NCBI GenBank assembly: GCA_004379165.1
Contig: NKXK01000033.1
Location: 1-64,000, forward strand
Source: Rhodocyclaceae bacterium
GTDB taxonomy: Bacteria > Pseudomonadota > Gammaproteobacteria > Burkholderiales > Rhodocyclaceae
DNA length: 64,000 bases
Reading direction: 5' to 3'
The notes under the pieces are model-generated. The model did not search any database and was not told where the DNA came from. It worked only from the letters and a program-made list of their open reading frames with translations. Shown here in pieces: positions 1 through 9,700 of this stretch; the stretch's first letter is position 1, and the number at the start of each line of letters is the position of its first letter. Both the position numbers and the translations under genes were made by a program.

Positions 1-128
1 ACGGCAATTTCGTCAAAGGGGTTCATGCTCATCTTGACGTTGGCCAGATCGACACCCGACCCGTCCGCCTTCACCCGAACCTTGACGTTGTAATCAACTA
101 CCCGTTTTACGGGAACGAGAATTTTCAT
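1..128 (-). CDS. etfB: Electron transfer flavoprotein beta subunit (partial, N-terminus)
   Basis: Reverse complement reads [42 protein letters not shown], typical EtfB N-terminus; truncated by window edge. Confidence 0.9.
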   Translation of the reverse strand, partial: MKILVPVKRVVDYNVKVRVKADGSGVDLANVKMSMNPFDEIA

Positions 129-274
129 GCTGCGTCTCCTGATATCGTGATCAAAAACAGGCCCCGCCGGCGGGGAACACGACAGGGCCTGGAACGAGAG
201 TGCTGTTCTCTTCTTTTTGGGTCTTTGTTGTTTTGATGAGAATCTCAAAACACTCTTGCACAAGTATTCTTCGA

Positions 275-293
275 ATGTAACGAATCGTTACAT
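275..293. promoter_or_regulatory. Perfect 19-bp palindrome (candidate operator) in divergent etfB / histidine kinase intergenic region
   Basis: ATGTAACGA-A-TCGTTACAT, 9-bp arms around one base. Confidence 0.5.
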
Positions 294-332
294 GCAAAAA
301 GTCTTTGTATTCACTGGATTAGAATCCGCCGG

Positions 333-2357
333 ATGAGCTCGCCCATGTCCTTGCCCGAACACCCCCAACGCTACGAAATGTTGCAGGCGGGGCTCGACCT
401 GCTCGACCAGGGCATCACCGTCTTTGACGCCGATTTGCGGCTGGTGGCCTGGAACCAGACCTTCCTGCGCCTGCTCGATTTTCCGGATGAGCTGGCTTTT
501 GTCGGCGCGACTTTCGAGAGTTTCATCCGTTTCAACGCCGAGCGCGGCGAATACGGCCCAGGCGATATCGAAACACAAATTGCCGAACGTATCGCCGCCG
601 CTGCCGACTTCGCGCCGCATGTCCGCGAGCGGCAGCGCCCGAATGGCCGCGTCCTGCTGCTGCGCGGCGAACCGCTGGCCAACCGCGGCTTTGTCACCCT
701 CTATTCGGACATCACTGAACAGCGTTACATCGAGAACCTGACCGAACACCAGAACATCCAGCTCGAAGAGCGGGTGCGCCGGCGCACGGCGCAACTGGAA
801 AACGCCAACGCCAACCTGCGCCGCGCCAGCGAGGAAAACGCCCGCATTGCCGCTGCGCTGGGGCGCAGCGAAGAGCGTCTGCGCCTGATCAACGACACCA
901 TCCCGATTCTGATCGGCTACGTCGACAGCAACGAGGTCTATCAGTACGCCAACAAGGGCTATTCGGACTGGTATGGCCACCCCGAAGGCGGCGTCACAGG
1001 CCGCGCCGTGCTCGAAGTCATCGGCACGCATGTTTATGGGCAGGTTCGCGAATCGGTGCGCAAGGCGCTCGGGGGCCAGCAGGTCACTTACGAATACCAG
1101 ATGGAACGCGCCGGGCAAACCGTATTTGCCCGCAGCACGCTGGTGCCGGAAACGATGCCGGACGGGCGCACCCTCGGCTTTTTCGTCTTCTCCTACGACA
1201 TCAGCGACCAGAAGCGCATGCAGTCAGCGCTGGTGCAGGCGCAGAAGATGGAGGCAATCGGGCAGTTGACCGGCGGCCTGGCCCACGACTTCAACAACCT
1301 GCTCACCGTCGTCATCGGCAACCTGGCCGCGCTGCAGGATCACCGGCCGGACGATGCCGAGCTCAACGAATTTGTCGCGCCGGCGCTGCAATCCGCCCGC
1401 CGCGGCGTGCAGCTGATCAAGCGCCTGCTGACCTTCTCCCGCCAGCAGCCGCTGGCGCCGGAGGCGGTGGATATCGACCGGCTGATCAGTGGACTAAGCA
1501 AGCTGGTACGCCGCTCGCTGCCGGAAAACATTGCCATTTCGACCGACCTCGCTGGAATCAGCATTCATGCGCTGGTCGATCCGGCGCAGCTGGAAAGCGC
1601 GCTGCTCAACTTCGCGCTGAATGCCCGTGATGCAATGCCGGACGGCGGTCGCCTGCACATCGCCGCCCGCGGCATCGAACTCGGCGCCGGCGCCGGCGCC
1701 GCCAGCTTCGATGTCTCCCCCGGCGAGTACGTACTGATCGAAGTTGCCGACAACGGCAGCGGCATGGATGCGGAGACCCTGCGTCGCGCCTGCGAACCCT
1801 TCTTCACCACCAAGCGCTTCGGCCTCGGCAGCGGCCTCGGTCTGGCGATGGCCTATGGCTTTGCCCGACAGTCGGGCGGCGGCATCTCGATCCAGAGCCA
1901 GCCGGGACAAGGCACTACTGTCCTTATGGTACTGCCACGCACCATCCCCGAAGCCGATGCCGCCCCCGATACCGACGACTCCGCGCTCGCCCACGGCGGC
2001 GAACTGGTGTTGCTGGTCGAAGACGACGCCAATGTCCGCCGTGTCGTACGCCAGCAACTGATCGATCTCGGCTACCCGGTAATCGAGGCGGAAAACGGCG
2101 ATCAGGCACTGGAAATGATCGAGCAGATACCGGATATCGCACTGGTCGTCAGCGACGTGCTGATGCCCGGGGCCATCAACGGCCACCGTCTCGCCGAGAT
2201 CGTCCTCGACCAGCATCCGTCGATGCGCATGGTGCTGATGACCGGCTACAGCGACGAAACGCCCGCCCACCTCGCCAGCCTGCCGCTGCTGAGCAAACCC
2301 TTCATCCGCCAGGATCTGGCCCGTGCGCTGCAGCGCGCCCACCGAGACACCCCATGA
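333..2357 (+). CDS. Hybrid sensor histidine kinase: PAS domains, HisKA/HATPase, C-terminal receiver
   Basis: ORF 674 aa; H-box GGLAHDFNNLLTVVIGN, N-box NARDAMPDGG, receiver VLLVEDDANVRRVV...VVSDVLMPG. Confidence 0.9.
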   Translation: MSSPMSLPEHPQRYEMLQAGLDLLDQGITVFDADLRLVAWNQTFLRLLDFPDELAFVGATFESFIRFNAERGEYGPGDIETQIAERIAAAADFAPHVRERQRPNGRVLLLRGEPLANRGFVTLYSDITEQRYIENLTEHQNIQLEERVRRRTAQLENANANLRRASEENARIAAALGRSEERLRLINDTIPILIGYVDSNEVYQYANKGYSDWYGHPEGGVTGRAVLEVIGTHVYGQVRESVRKALGGQQVTYEYQMERAGQTVFARSTLVPETMPDGRTLGFFVFSYDISDQKRMQSALVQAQKMEAIGQLTGGLAHDFNNLLTVVIGNLAALQDHRPDDAELNEFVAPALQSARRGVQLIKRLLTFSRQQPLAPEAVDIDRLISGLSKLVRRSLPENIAISTDLAGISIHALVDPAQLESALLNFALNARDAMPDGGRLHIAARGIELGAGAGAASFDVSPGEYVLIEVADNGSGMDAETLRRACEPFFTTKRFGLGSGLGLAMAYGFARQSGGGISIQSQPGQGTTVLMVLPRTIPEADAAPDTDDSALAHGGELVLLVEDDANVRRVVRQQLIDLGYPVIEAENGDQALEMIEQIPDIALVVSDVLMPGAINGHRLAEIVLDQHPSMRMVLMTGYSDETPAHLASLPLLSKPFIRQDLARALQRAHRDTP

Positions 2358-3076
2358 CCGACCACGAACACGCCAAGCTCATCGCCATTGTCGAGGACGA
2401 CCCCGATGTCGCCCGCATCATCGAGCAATCGCTGAAAGACTTCGGCTTCCGCACCGCCTGCTGCCGCAGCGGCGGCGAACTGCTGCGCCGTCTGCGCAGC
2501 CTCGCCCCCGATCTCTGCATCATTGATCTCGGCCTGCCCGACATGGATGGCATCGAGGCCATGCAACGCGTCCGCGCCGTCACCAGTTGCGGCATCCTCA
2601 TCCTGACCGGCCGCGCCCACGTCAGCGACCGCGTCATGGGCCTCGAACTAGGTGCCGACGACTACGTCCTCAAACCTTTCGAACCCCGCGAACTGGTCGC
2701 CCGCGTGCGTAGCATCCTGCGCCGGCGCGAAGCGGCAGCGCTGCCGCAGATGCAGGTCGCCGAATTCGGCGGCTGGCGCTTCAATCTCGCCAACAACTCC
2801 CTGCACGCACCACACGGCGAGGAGCATCTGCTCAGCACCTCGGAGGCAGAATTGCTCAAGGTCTTCGTTAGCAACCCCAACCGCATCCTGCAGCGCGAAA
2901 AACTGATGGGCACCCGCGATCTCGCCCCCACCGACCGCAGCATCGACGTCCGCATCTCCCGCCTGCGCCGCAAACTCGAACCCGACCCGCAGAGCCCGGC
3001 CTTCATCAAGACGGTGTATGGGGCAGGTTATCTGTTCATGGCGACGGTTGAGTGGTCAAACAACTCGGCAACCTGA
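2354..3076 (+). CDS. OmpR-family response regulator
   Basis: Receiver (IVEDDPDVARII...IIDLGLPDMDG) plus winged-helix C-terminus (SIDVRISRLRRKLEPDPQSPAFIKTVYGAGYLF); overlaps upstream kinase by 4 nt. Confidence 0.92.
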   Translation: MTDHEHAKLIAIVEDDPDVARIIEQSLKDFGFRTACCRSGGELLRRLRSLAPDLCIIDLGLPDMDGIEAMQRVRAVTSCGILILTGRAHVSDRVMGLELGADDYVLKPFEPRELVARVRSILRRREAAALPQMQVAEFGGWRFNLANNSLHAPHGEEHLLSTSEAELLKVFVSNPNRILQREKLMGTRDLAPTDRSIDVRISRLRRKLEPDPQSPAFIKTVYGAGYLFMATVEWSNNSAT

Positions 3077-3102
3077 TTCGCCACAGCCCTCACCACCCAT
3101 AG

Positions 3103-3127
3103 AAAAGGGCCGAATTTCGGCCCTTTT
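3103..3127. terminator. Bidirectional Rho-independent terminator
   Basis: aaaagggccgaatttcggccctttt between convergent genes. Confidence 0.75.
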
Positions 3128-3150
3128 CCAGGTTCACCGCGCCCCGCAGG
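3121..3150 (-). repeat. Dispersed intergenic repeat, degenerate copy (minus: gcggggcgcggtgaacctggaaaaggg)
   Basis: Read directly; between convergent RR and EF-G genes, next to terminator. Confidence 0.4.
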
Positions 3151-3194
3151 AAGTCCCCTTGGGGGGCAGGAGGGCGACAACGTCGGCGTCGTGC

Positions 3195-5246
3195 TTACTC
3201 ATCCTCGTCGTGCAGCTGGAACTTGCTCGCCATCTGCTGCTGGACATTTGGCGGCACGGCAGAGTACCGCGCGAACTCGATAGTGTAGCTGCCCTGTCCG
3301 CCGGTCAGCGACTTGAGGCGTGACTGGTAGTCGTTGAGCTCGGCCAGCGGCACTTCGCCAGTAATCGCTGCCGTGCCATGACCGCGCCCATCGGTACCGG
3401 TGATGTGGCCACGACGGCTGGAGAGGTCGCCGGTCAGGTCGCCAATCGCCCCCTCCGGCGCGATGATCTCGATACTGACAATCGGTTCCAGCACGATGGG
3501 CTTGGCGTTGCGCACAGCGTCGATCACCGCCTTTCGTGCAGCGATGGTGAAGGCGACTTCCTTGCCGTCCACCGCGTGGGTTTTGCCGTCGAACACGGTG
3601 ACGCGCACGTCCTCGACCTCGTAGCCGGCGACGACTCCACCTTCGAGGCCCTGACGCACACCCTTTTCGACCGCCGCCATGAAGACGCCGGGGATCACAC
3701 CGCCCTTGACGGCATCGACAAACTCGAAGCCCTCGCCGCGGCCACGCGGCTCGATGCGCAGATGCACCTCACCGAACTGGCCGGCGCCGCCTGACTGCTT
3801 CTTGTGGCGATACATCGCCTCGGCGTTACCAGTGATGGTTTCGCGGTAGGGAATGCGCGGCGGCTTGGTATCCACTTCCAGCTTGTACTGGCTGACCATA
3901 CGCGACAGCTTGGCCTTGAGGTGGATTTCACCCAGGCCTCGGATAACCGTCTCGTTGCTGCTCGGATGGCGCTCGATGACGAAGGTCGGATCTTCCATCG
4001 CCAGCTTGCCAAGGATGTCGAACAGGCGCTGCTCGTCGCCCTTCTTTTTGGTCTCGACGGCCAGCCCGGCCATCGGCCGCGGGAATTCGAGCGGCACGAG
4101 GTGGATGCGATCCTCGTCATGCGAGTCGTGCAATACGCAGTCAAACTCGATTTCATCAACCTTCGCCACCGCACCGATATCGCCCGGCAGTAGTTCGTCG
4201 ACCTCGACGCTGTCCTTGCCCTGCAACTGGTAGAGGTGGGCGGCCTTGAACGGGCGCTTGCCGTCACCGACGAAGAGCGGCATGTCCTTCTTCATCGTGC
4301 CCTGATGGACGCGGAAGATGCCGATCTTGCCCATGTAGGGATCGGCCACCACCTTGAACACGTGCGCCAGCACGTGCTTCGCGGCATCCGGCTCGGCGGC
4401 GAAGGCTTCCGTGGCACCGCCCGGTTCGCCCTTGAAAAAAGGCGGCGGGTTGCCTTCGGCCGGATTCGGCGCCAGCGAGGCGAGCACGTGCAGCAGCTCC
4501 TTGATGCCGGCGCCAGTCTTGGCGGAGGTGAACAGGATGGGCACCAGATGCCCCTCGCGCAGCGCTTTTTCAAAAGGTGCGTGGAGGTCGGCGACGCTCG
4601 GGTCGGCACCGTCTTCCAGATACTGCGCCAGCAGATCCTCGTCTTCCTCGACGATCTGGTCGATCAGCGCGCGATGCGCCGCTGCCACCGATTCGAAATC
4701 GGCATCACCGGCATCGTGTTCCAGCACTTCAACCACGTCCGCGCCACCGTGTGCCGGCAGGTCGAGGATCATGCACTGCTTGCCGAAACGTTCTCGGATA
4801 TCGGCCACCAACCCCGGCAGATCGAGGTTGTCGGCATCGATCTTGTTGACGACGATCATCCGGCACAGCTTGCGGTCGGCTGCGTAGCGCATCATGCGCT
4901 CGGTCATCAGTTCGACGCCGGTCTGCGCATTGACGACGATCAGCGCGGTATCGACACCAGCCAGCGCGGCGATGGCCTGTCCGGCGAAGTCGGGGTATCC
5001 CGGGGTGTCGATGGCGTGAACATGCGTGCCTTCGTACTCGAAATTGACCACCGCCGAAGCCAGCGAATGGCCCGCTTCCTTCTCCTGCGGGTCGCTGTCG
5101 CAAACGGTATTGCCCTTCTCGACACTGCCCCTGGCCGGGATGGCGCCGGTCGCAAACAACAGCGCCTCGGCGAGGCTGGTCTTGCCGGCAGCACCATGGC
5201 CGACGAGGGCGATTGAACGGAGGCTTTCGGTAGCGTACTTCGACAT
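3195..5246 (-). CDS. Elongation factor G-like protein (EF-G paralogue)
   Basis: 683 aa; GHGAAGKTS P-loop, DTPGYPDF, NKID motifs and EF-G domains IV/V. Confidence 0.88.
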   Translation of the reverse strand: MSKYATESLRSIALVGHGAAGKTSLAEALLFATGAIPARGSVEKGNTVCDSDPQEKEAGHSLASAVVNFEYEGTHVHAIDTPGYPDFAGQAIAALAGVDTALIVVNAQTGVELMTERMMRYAADRKLCRMIVVNKIDADNLDLPGLVADIRERFGKQCMILDLPAHGGADVVEVLEHDAGDADFESVAAAHRALIDQIVEEDEDLLAQYLEDGADPSVADLHAPFEKALREGHLVPILFTSAKTGAGIKELLHVLASLAPNPAEGNPPPFFKGEPGGATEAFAAEPDAAKHVLAHVFKVVADPYMGKIGIFRVHQGTMKKDMPLFVGDGKRPFKAAHLYQLQGKDSVEVDELLPGDIGAVAKVDEIEFDCVLHDSHDEDRIHLVPLEFPRPMAGLAVETKKKGDEQRLFDILGKLAMEDPTFVIERHPSSNETVIRGLGEIHLKAKLSRMVSQYKLEVDTKPPRIPYRETITGNAEAMYRHKKQSGGAGQFGEVHLRIEPRGRGEGFEFVDAVKGGVIPGVFMAAVEKGVRQGLEGGVVAGYEVEDVRVTVFDGKTHAVDGKEVAFTIAARKAVIDAVRNAKPIVLEPIVSIEIIAPEGAIGDLTGDLSSRRGHITGTDGRGHGTAAITGEVPLAELNDYQSRLKSLTGGQGSYTIEFARYSAVPPNVQQQMASKFQLHDEDE

Positions 5247-5291
5247 CTTGTTCTCCCTATGGGCTTATCTATCAGTCAAACCAATCACGGA

Positions 5292-5606
5292 TCATTTTAC
5301 GCCCAGCGCCATACGATCAACAAAGTACGGCCCCGCGAGATAGAGCAAGCCCAAAGCGATTGCCAGCAAAATCACGCCTGAAACTATCTGAATCAATGGA
5401 CGCCACAACTGATCTCGCTGCTGATTCGCCAACCAGATGGGGCCAACGAGGGGAAGCAAGAGCGCAAGCAAGCCCTTTTTCCAACCCTGAGCAAACGAGG
5501 CTGGCAAAATGACCACATAGGCTACCAATATCAACGAACCGCCGATCGCAAACAGAATCGCTACTGTAAAAAGAAAAAACACAAACCAAGCATCCACGCC
5601 CCACAC
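5292..5606 (-). CDS. Small hydrophobic membrane protein, unknown function
   Basis: 104 aa ORF with several hydrophobic helices. Confidence 0.55.
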   Translation of the reverse strand: MWGVDAWFVFFLFTVAILFAIGGSLILVAYVVILPASFAQGWKKGLLALLLPLVGPIWLANQQRDQLWRPLIQIVSGVILLAIALGLLYLAGPYFVDRMALGVK

Positions 5607-5665
5607 TCCAATCTCATGAATTTATAATACTGAGCACTGGGAACTCAGCCTCCACGGAGCTAAAC

Positions 5666-6061
5666 ATGAAAACCAAACTCATTCTTTCTTGCCTGGTTTA
5701 CTGCATGATCACTGCCTGCCAAAAAGATGCCCCCTCCAGCACAACAGTCCCCGTTTCACCTTCATCCTCTGCTCCAAGTCCAGGCAAGTTACCGATTTCA
5801 ATCCTTGAGACACGGATAGTTCAATCCGACAAAGGCGCCCTGATGCTCAAAGGGTCGGCAAGCAACGAAGCCACGATTGAAATAAAGGAGGCGCGCGCCT
5901 CGTTCAAGCTATTTGACCGAAATGGCACAGAGGTTGGTCAAGCGATTGCCGTAGTTAACAACCTGCCCCCAGGGTTTTCATGGACTTTTGATGTTCCATT
6001 AGAAGGAAGCGCTGCCAGCACCGCAAAACTCGACCATATTGACATACAGCCCAATCAATAA
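5666..6061 (+). CDS. Putative lipoprotein
   Basis: MKTKLILSCLVYCMITACQ lipobox-like signal, then a beta-rich domain resembling FxLYD-type lipoproteins. Confidence 0.6.
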   Translation: MKTKLILSCLVYCMITACQKDAPSSTTVPVSPSSSAPSPGKLPISILETRIVQSDKGALMLKGSASNEATIEIKEARASFKLFDRNGTEVGQAIAVVNNLPPGFSWTFDVPLEGSAASTAKLDHIDIQPNQ

Positions 6062-6738
6062 GCGCCACCAGAAATCAAATTTCCGCGGTTGACAGGGGAA
6101 AAATCAACCTCAATCACGATCTGTGCCTTAACCGGAACGCCGAGGATCTTTCCAGGAGAAAACCTCGCCTCCCGGAAAGCTTTAACTGCAGACTCTTCGA
6201 AAATCCCCTTGGGATATGAGGACTCCACAACAACCTCGTCAACAACCCCACGTTCGCTGATCAATACACGAAGTGTGACGACGCCCTCCACGCCCCGGGC
6301 TTGCGCAGGATAATCGGGCTGAATGTCCGCTAAAGGCACGGGTGGTGGATCAAGTCCGACACGGGCATACGCTGAAAACGGGTCAGTGCGTTGTACCTTC
6401 CGCGCCGTATCGGGCATCGCCGGTACACAGCAGTCAATTGCTTTCTCAGAGCCAGAGCGACTCGCCCTATTTTCGAGGGACTCCCGAACTGCTTCCGAGA
6501 ACAAGGTCTGCTCTCGATCTGAAGGCCCCTCCGACTCAAAATCGTTATTGCTTGCAAACTGCTTATCTGCAAGGCGTACTTGCAGCACGGCTGAGTTTTG
6601 ATTCGCCACACTGCTGAAATAGAACGGCGACAGAAACTCCTGCAGCAACATCAAATGCAGTACCAGTGAAACACAGAGCGCCCGAACAAGACAGACATTT
6701 TGGGGAGAGGTAGCCCTCCCCCCAATCAAACTGTGCAT
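6055..6738 (-). CDS. TonB-family energy-transducer-like protein
   Basis: N-terminal hydrophobic segment, C-terminal PDYPAQARGVEGVVTLRVLISERGVVDEVVVESSYP...ARFSPGK TonB fold; ATG at 6738 overlaps the pilY1 stop (TGATG). Confidence 0.82.
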   Translation of the reverse strand: MHSLIGGRATSPQNVCLVRALCVSLVLHLMLLQEFLSPFYFSSVANQNSAVLQVRLADKQFASNNDFESEGPSDREQTLFSEAVRESLENRASRSGSEKAIDCCVPAMPDTARKVQRTDPFSAYARVGLDPPPVPLADIQPDYPAQARGVEGVVTLRVLISERGVVDEVVVESSYPKGIFEESAVKAFREARFSPGKILGVPVKAQIVIEVDFSPVNRGNLISGGAY

Positions 6739-9700
6739 CAAGGTGTCGCCAGGGGACGCCAACTGATTCGCTTACCCTTCACCGCTGGCGGGGCCAAGGT
6801 AACCCCTTGGGAACTCGTCGTTCCTGCGCTGGTGGAGACTACGATACTCGGCGCGCCCATCCCGGTGATCAAGCCTGTTCCAGTGCCCGAGCCTGTTCCA
6901 GTGCCCGAGCCTGTTCCAGTGCCCGAGCCTGTAGAACTCGGTTTGAGGGACCAAAGGGTGTTTATCCCCACAATCAGCCCGTTGCTGATCTTGGTTGAAA
7001 TCTCATTGGACTCACTGGGCATCACCGCTGAGCCTGTCAAAGAATTCACGTAGTTGATGTAGCCATAGCCACCAATTGAACACGCAGAGCTCTCGAGGAC
7101 GTTGCTGGCGAAAACCAGCGTACTGCCCAATACCCGCATGCCAACGTTTACGCGCTCACCACTATCGGGAAGATCCAGCACCCAGCCGTAGTCACCGCGG
7201 CAACGCTTCGGTGTTGCGTCTGCGTCACAAGTTGCCGCCGCAGTGACACGACTTGTCCCGCTATAGCTAATGGTTAGCGGCTTGAGAACGCTATGCAGAC
7301 TCGATGCCGGGAAAGTCAATGGATCACTTGGATCTGCAGCATCATCTGTGTCCGGATGGGTCACCAGATCGACAAAGCCATATACCGATTGCGTCCGTGT
7401 CGTCGTATCCAGCGCCGGATCCAGGTCACTGGCTCCCAGCAGCCGCCCGGTGCCCACGTACACCCAAGTCTTGCCGCCCATTTCGGCAATTTCCGGGCGA
7501 ATGGTAATCGGTTGCGGCAGACCGCTCGCCGTCTTGGTAGCACCAAGGAGATACGCCTCTCGACCAGCAGTGCCAAACGAGTCATTGACATCGAACAACC
7601 AGACATTGCCACTGACATCAGCACCGTAAACACGCTTGGTCGTATTATCAAAACGTGCGTTGCTCACGTAGTTATTGACATGAACCAAGCCACTGGGTGT
7701 TCCACCATCGCCCTCCGAAGTTGCAATCTTGTAGAGCAACTCGCCGGTGTCTGCCTTCAACACATAGAGGTAGCCCAAGCCATCGCCCGTACCATTTGGC
7801 GAACGGACATTGTTGTAGCCCGAGGTCAACATCACCACCCAACGCCCATCAAGCAGCTTCGTAATGATCGGGCGACCGAATGAGTAGCCGAGATGGCAAT
7901 CCTCCCCCGCCACGCCACAGGCACCCAACTTGAACTCCCAGAGCGCTTTCGGGGATTCCGGGTTGGTTACATCCAATGCGAAGAATCCCTTACCGCCACC
8001 GTTCAGACCTCCCACCAGAATCGTTCTCCAGTCCGGAGTCCACGTCGGACGTGTTGCCGGGGAGGCAGGAATGGCAGGCGCGGCAACGTCGACATCTCCA
8101 ACGACCGGAGTTGCATCCACAAAATAGGTGTGAGTGTTCTTGTAGTTGTTATCTGCCAACTTATACAAGTTAGGCAGTACAGAAGTCGGGATGATCGCCC
8201 ACAACTCCTTGCCGCCGTCAGGATCGACAATCCGGTTATTGCTGGCGTCGGTGGTAAACCCTTTCGCATTGAAAGCGTGCAGCATCCCGTCGTTTCCACC
8301 CACATAGACCACCGGAAGTCGATTGGCCTTGGCGTCGCGGAAAATGGAATATCCATCGTCGAAGTACTCGGCAAACGGTGCTTTCACATACACCGGCTGC
8401 GAGTTGACCAAGTCACCCAATACAGCGTCGCGCCCACGATAGAGTTTGTTGATATTGCCGCTGTCAAAGTCCTCCTTACCACGCTGGCCTCGCAGGTAGT
8501 TCACCAAGTTTTCCCCCTTGGCAGCCGTACGCTGGTCAGCTGAGCCATTGGAACCATCCGTCATTGCGTTGTACTGACTTAACAGCCCAACGTTGGTGTC
8601 CGAATTGAAGAACCCTCTTTCCGAGGTATTCAAACCAGAAGAGGATGTACCGGTAGGATTCCCAGTGGTATCACATCCAAAGGTGTTCCAGGTAAAGTCC
8701 GTCAGGTTGTTGCTTGCCCCGGCACGGATCAGATAAATCTTCCGGTTATCGCAAGCAGCGCCAACGCTCTCCTGAAGTTTTGCCCGTGCCGACCAGACGG
8801 GTGTCAGGCCAATACCGCCAAGCGGGGTGATTTCGCGCGACTGCAGATCGCCGGTCCATTTCTTGGTCTGATAACTCGCAACATACGCAAAATTATCTCC
8901 CGCAACCGGTTCCTGACTCGACGTACCTGCGGCAGAGCCAGCCGCCAAGCTCGCCTCAATGCCTGATAAGGCACCGTTCAGACCGCTCACCACCGCCTTG
9001 GGGTTACCGGCACTGAAATACTGACCGCGGCCGTTGACCGCTGCATGCCAGAAATCGTCGATCGAGCGAGGATCTTCCCAACTGTTCTTCGTGGCGGAAG
9101 AAAAAGTCTCGCTGCCAGCGATCCAGCCGGCCTTAAACGGATCGGGCCAAAGCGGCCAGTTCTTGGTGCCGAGACGGATATCCGCAAAATCCCCGGTTGT
9201 TGCTGTCTTGTATTGATCGTTATAAGCCAAGGTACCGGAAACGCCCAGCGCAACCGTAAAGGTCGTCATGTGCTGATGTTTCGCACGATCATCCTCTGGG
9301 CCGCCACCAACAGGCAACACATTGTTTTCCGCGAGCGGACCGGTGGTTCTGAGATCCGTGACGTAGTAATACTGCGCTACGTCGGCCAGAGAATTGATGC
9401 TTCCCCCGGCATTCAACTGACCCTCAGTACACGGCCAGGCGGTACAATCGCCACCAGGCATTGGGCCCATGTTTGGCCACGGCGAGATATCCACGCCGGC
9501 ACGAACCGGATTGGGGCTCGGCAAGGCAGGGAATGCACCCGACGGGGTTCCAGGAACGTAACAGACGCCATTAACCTCAGCCGGCGCATCGTTCGTCGTG
9601 GTCACGGTCGGCGTCAAGTCCGGCACCACCGTACCGCCACTGGTCAGAGTCTTGGTGACCGTTGTTGTCGTTGCATACAAGGCTTTCTGCCCGGGCACAG

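Noticed and set aside
2354-3076. Kinase/response-regulator pair as a novel signalling system
   Set aside because: Domain composition is ordinary (PAS hybrid kinase plus OmpR-type regulator) and no unusual fusion is seen
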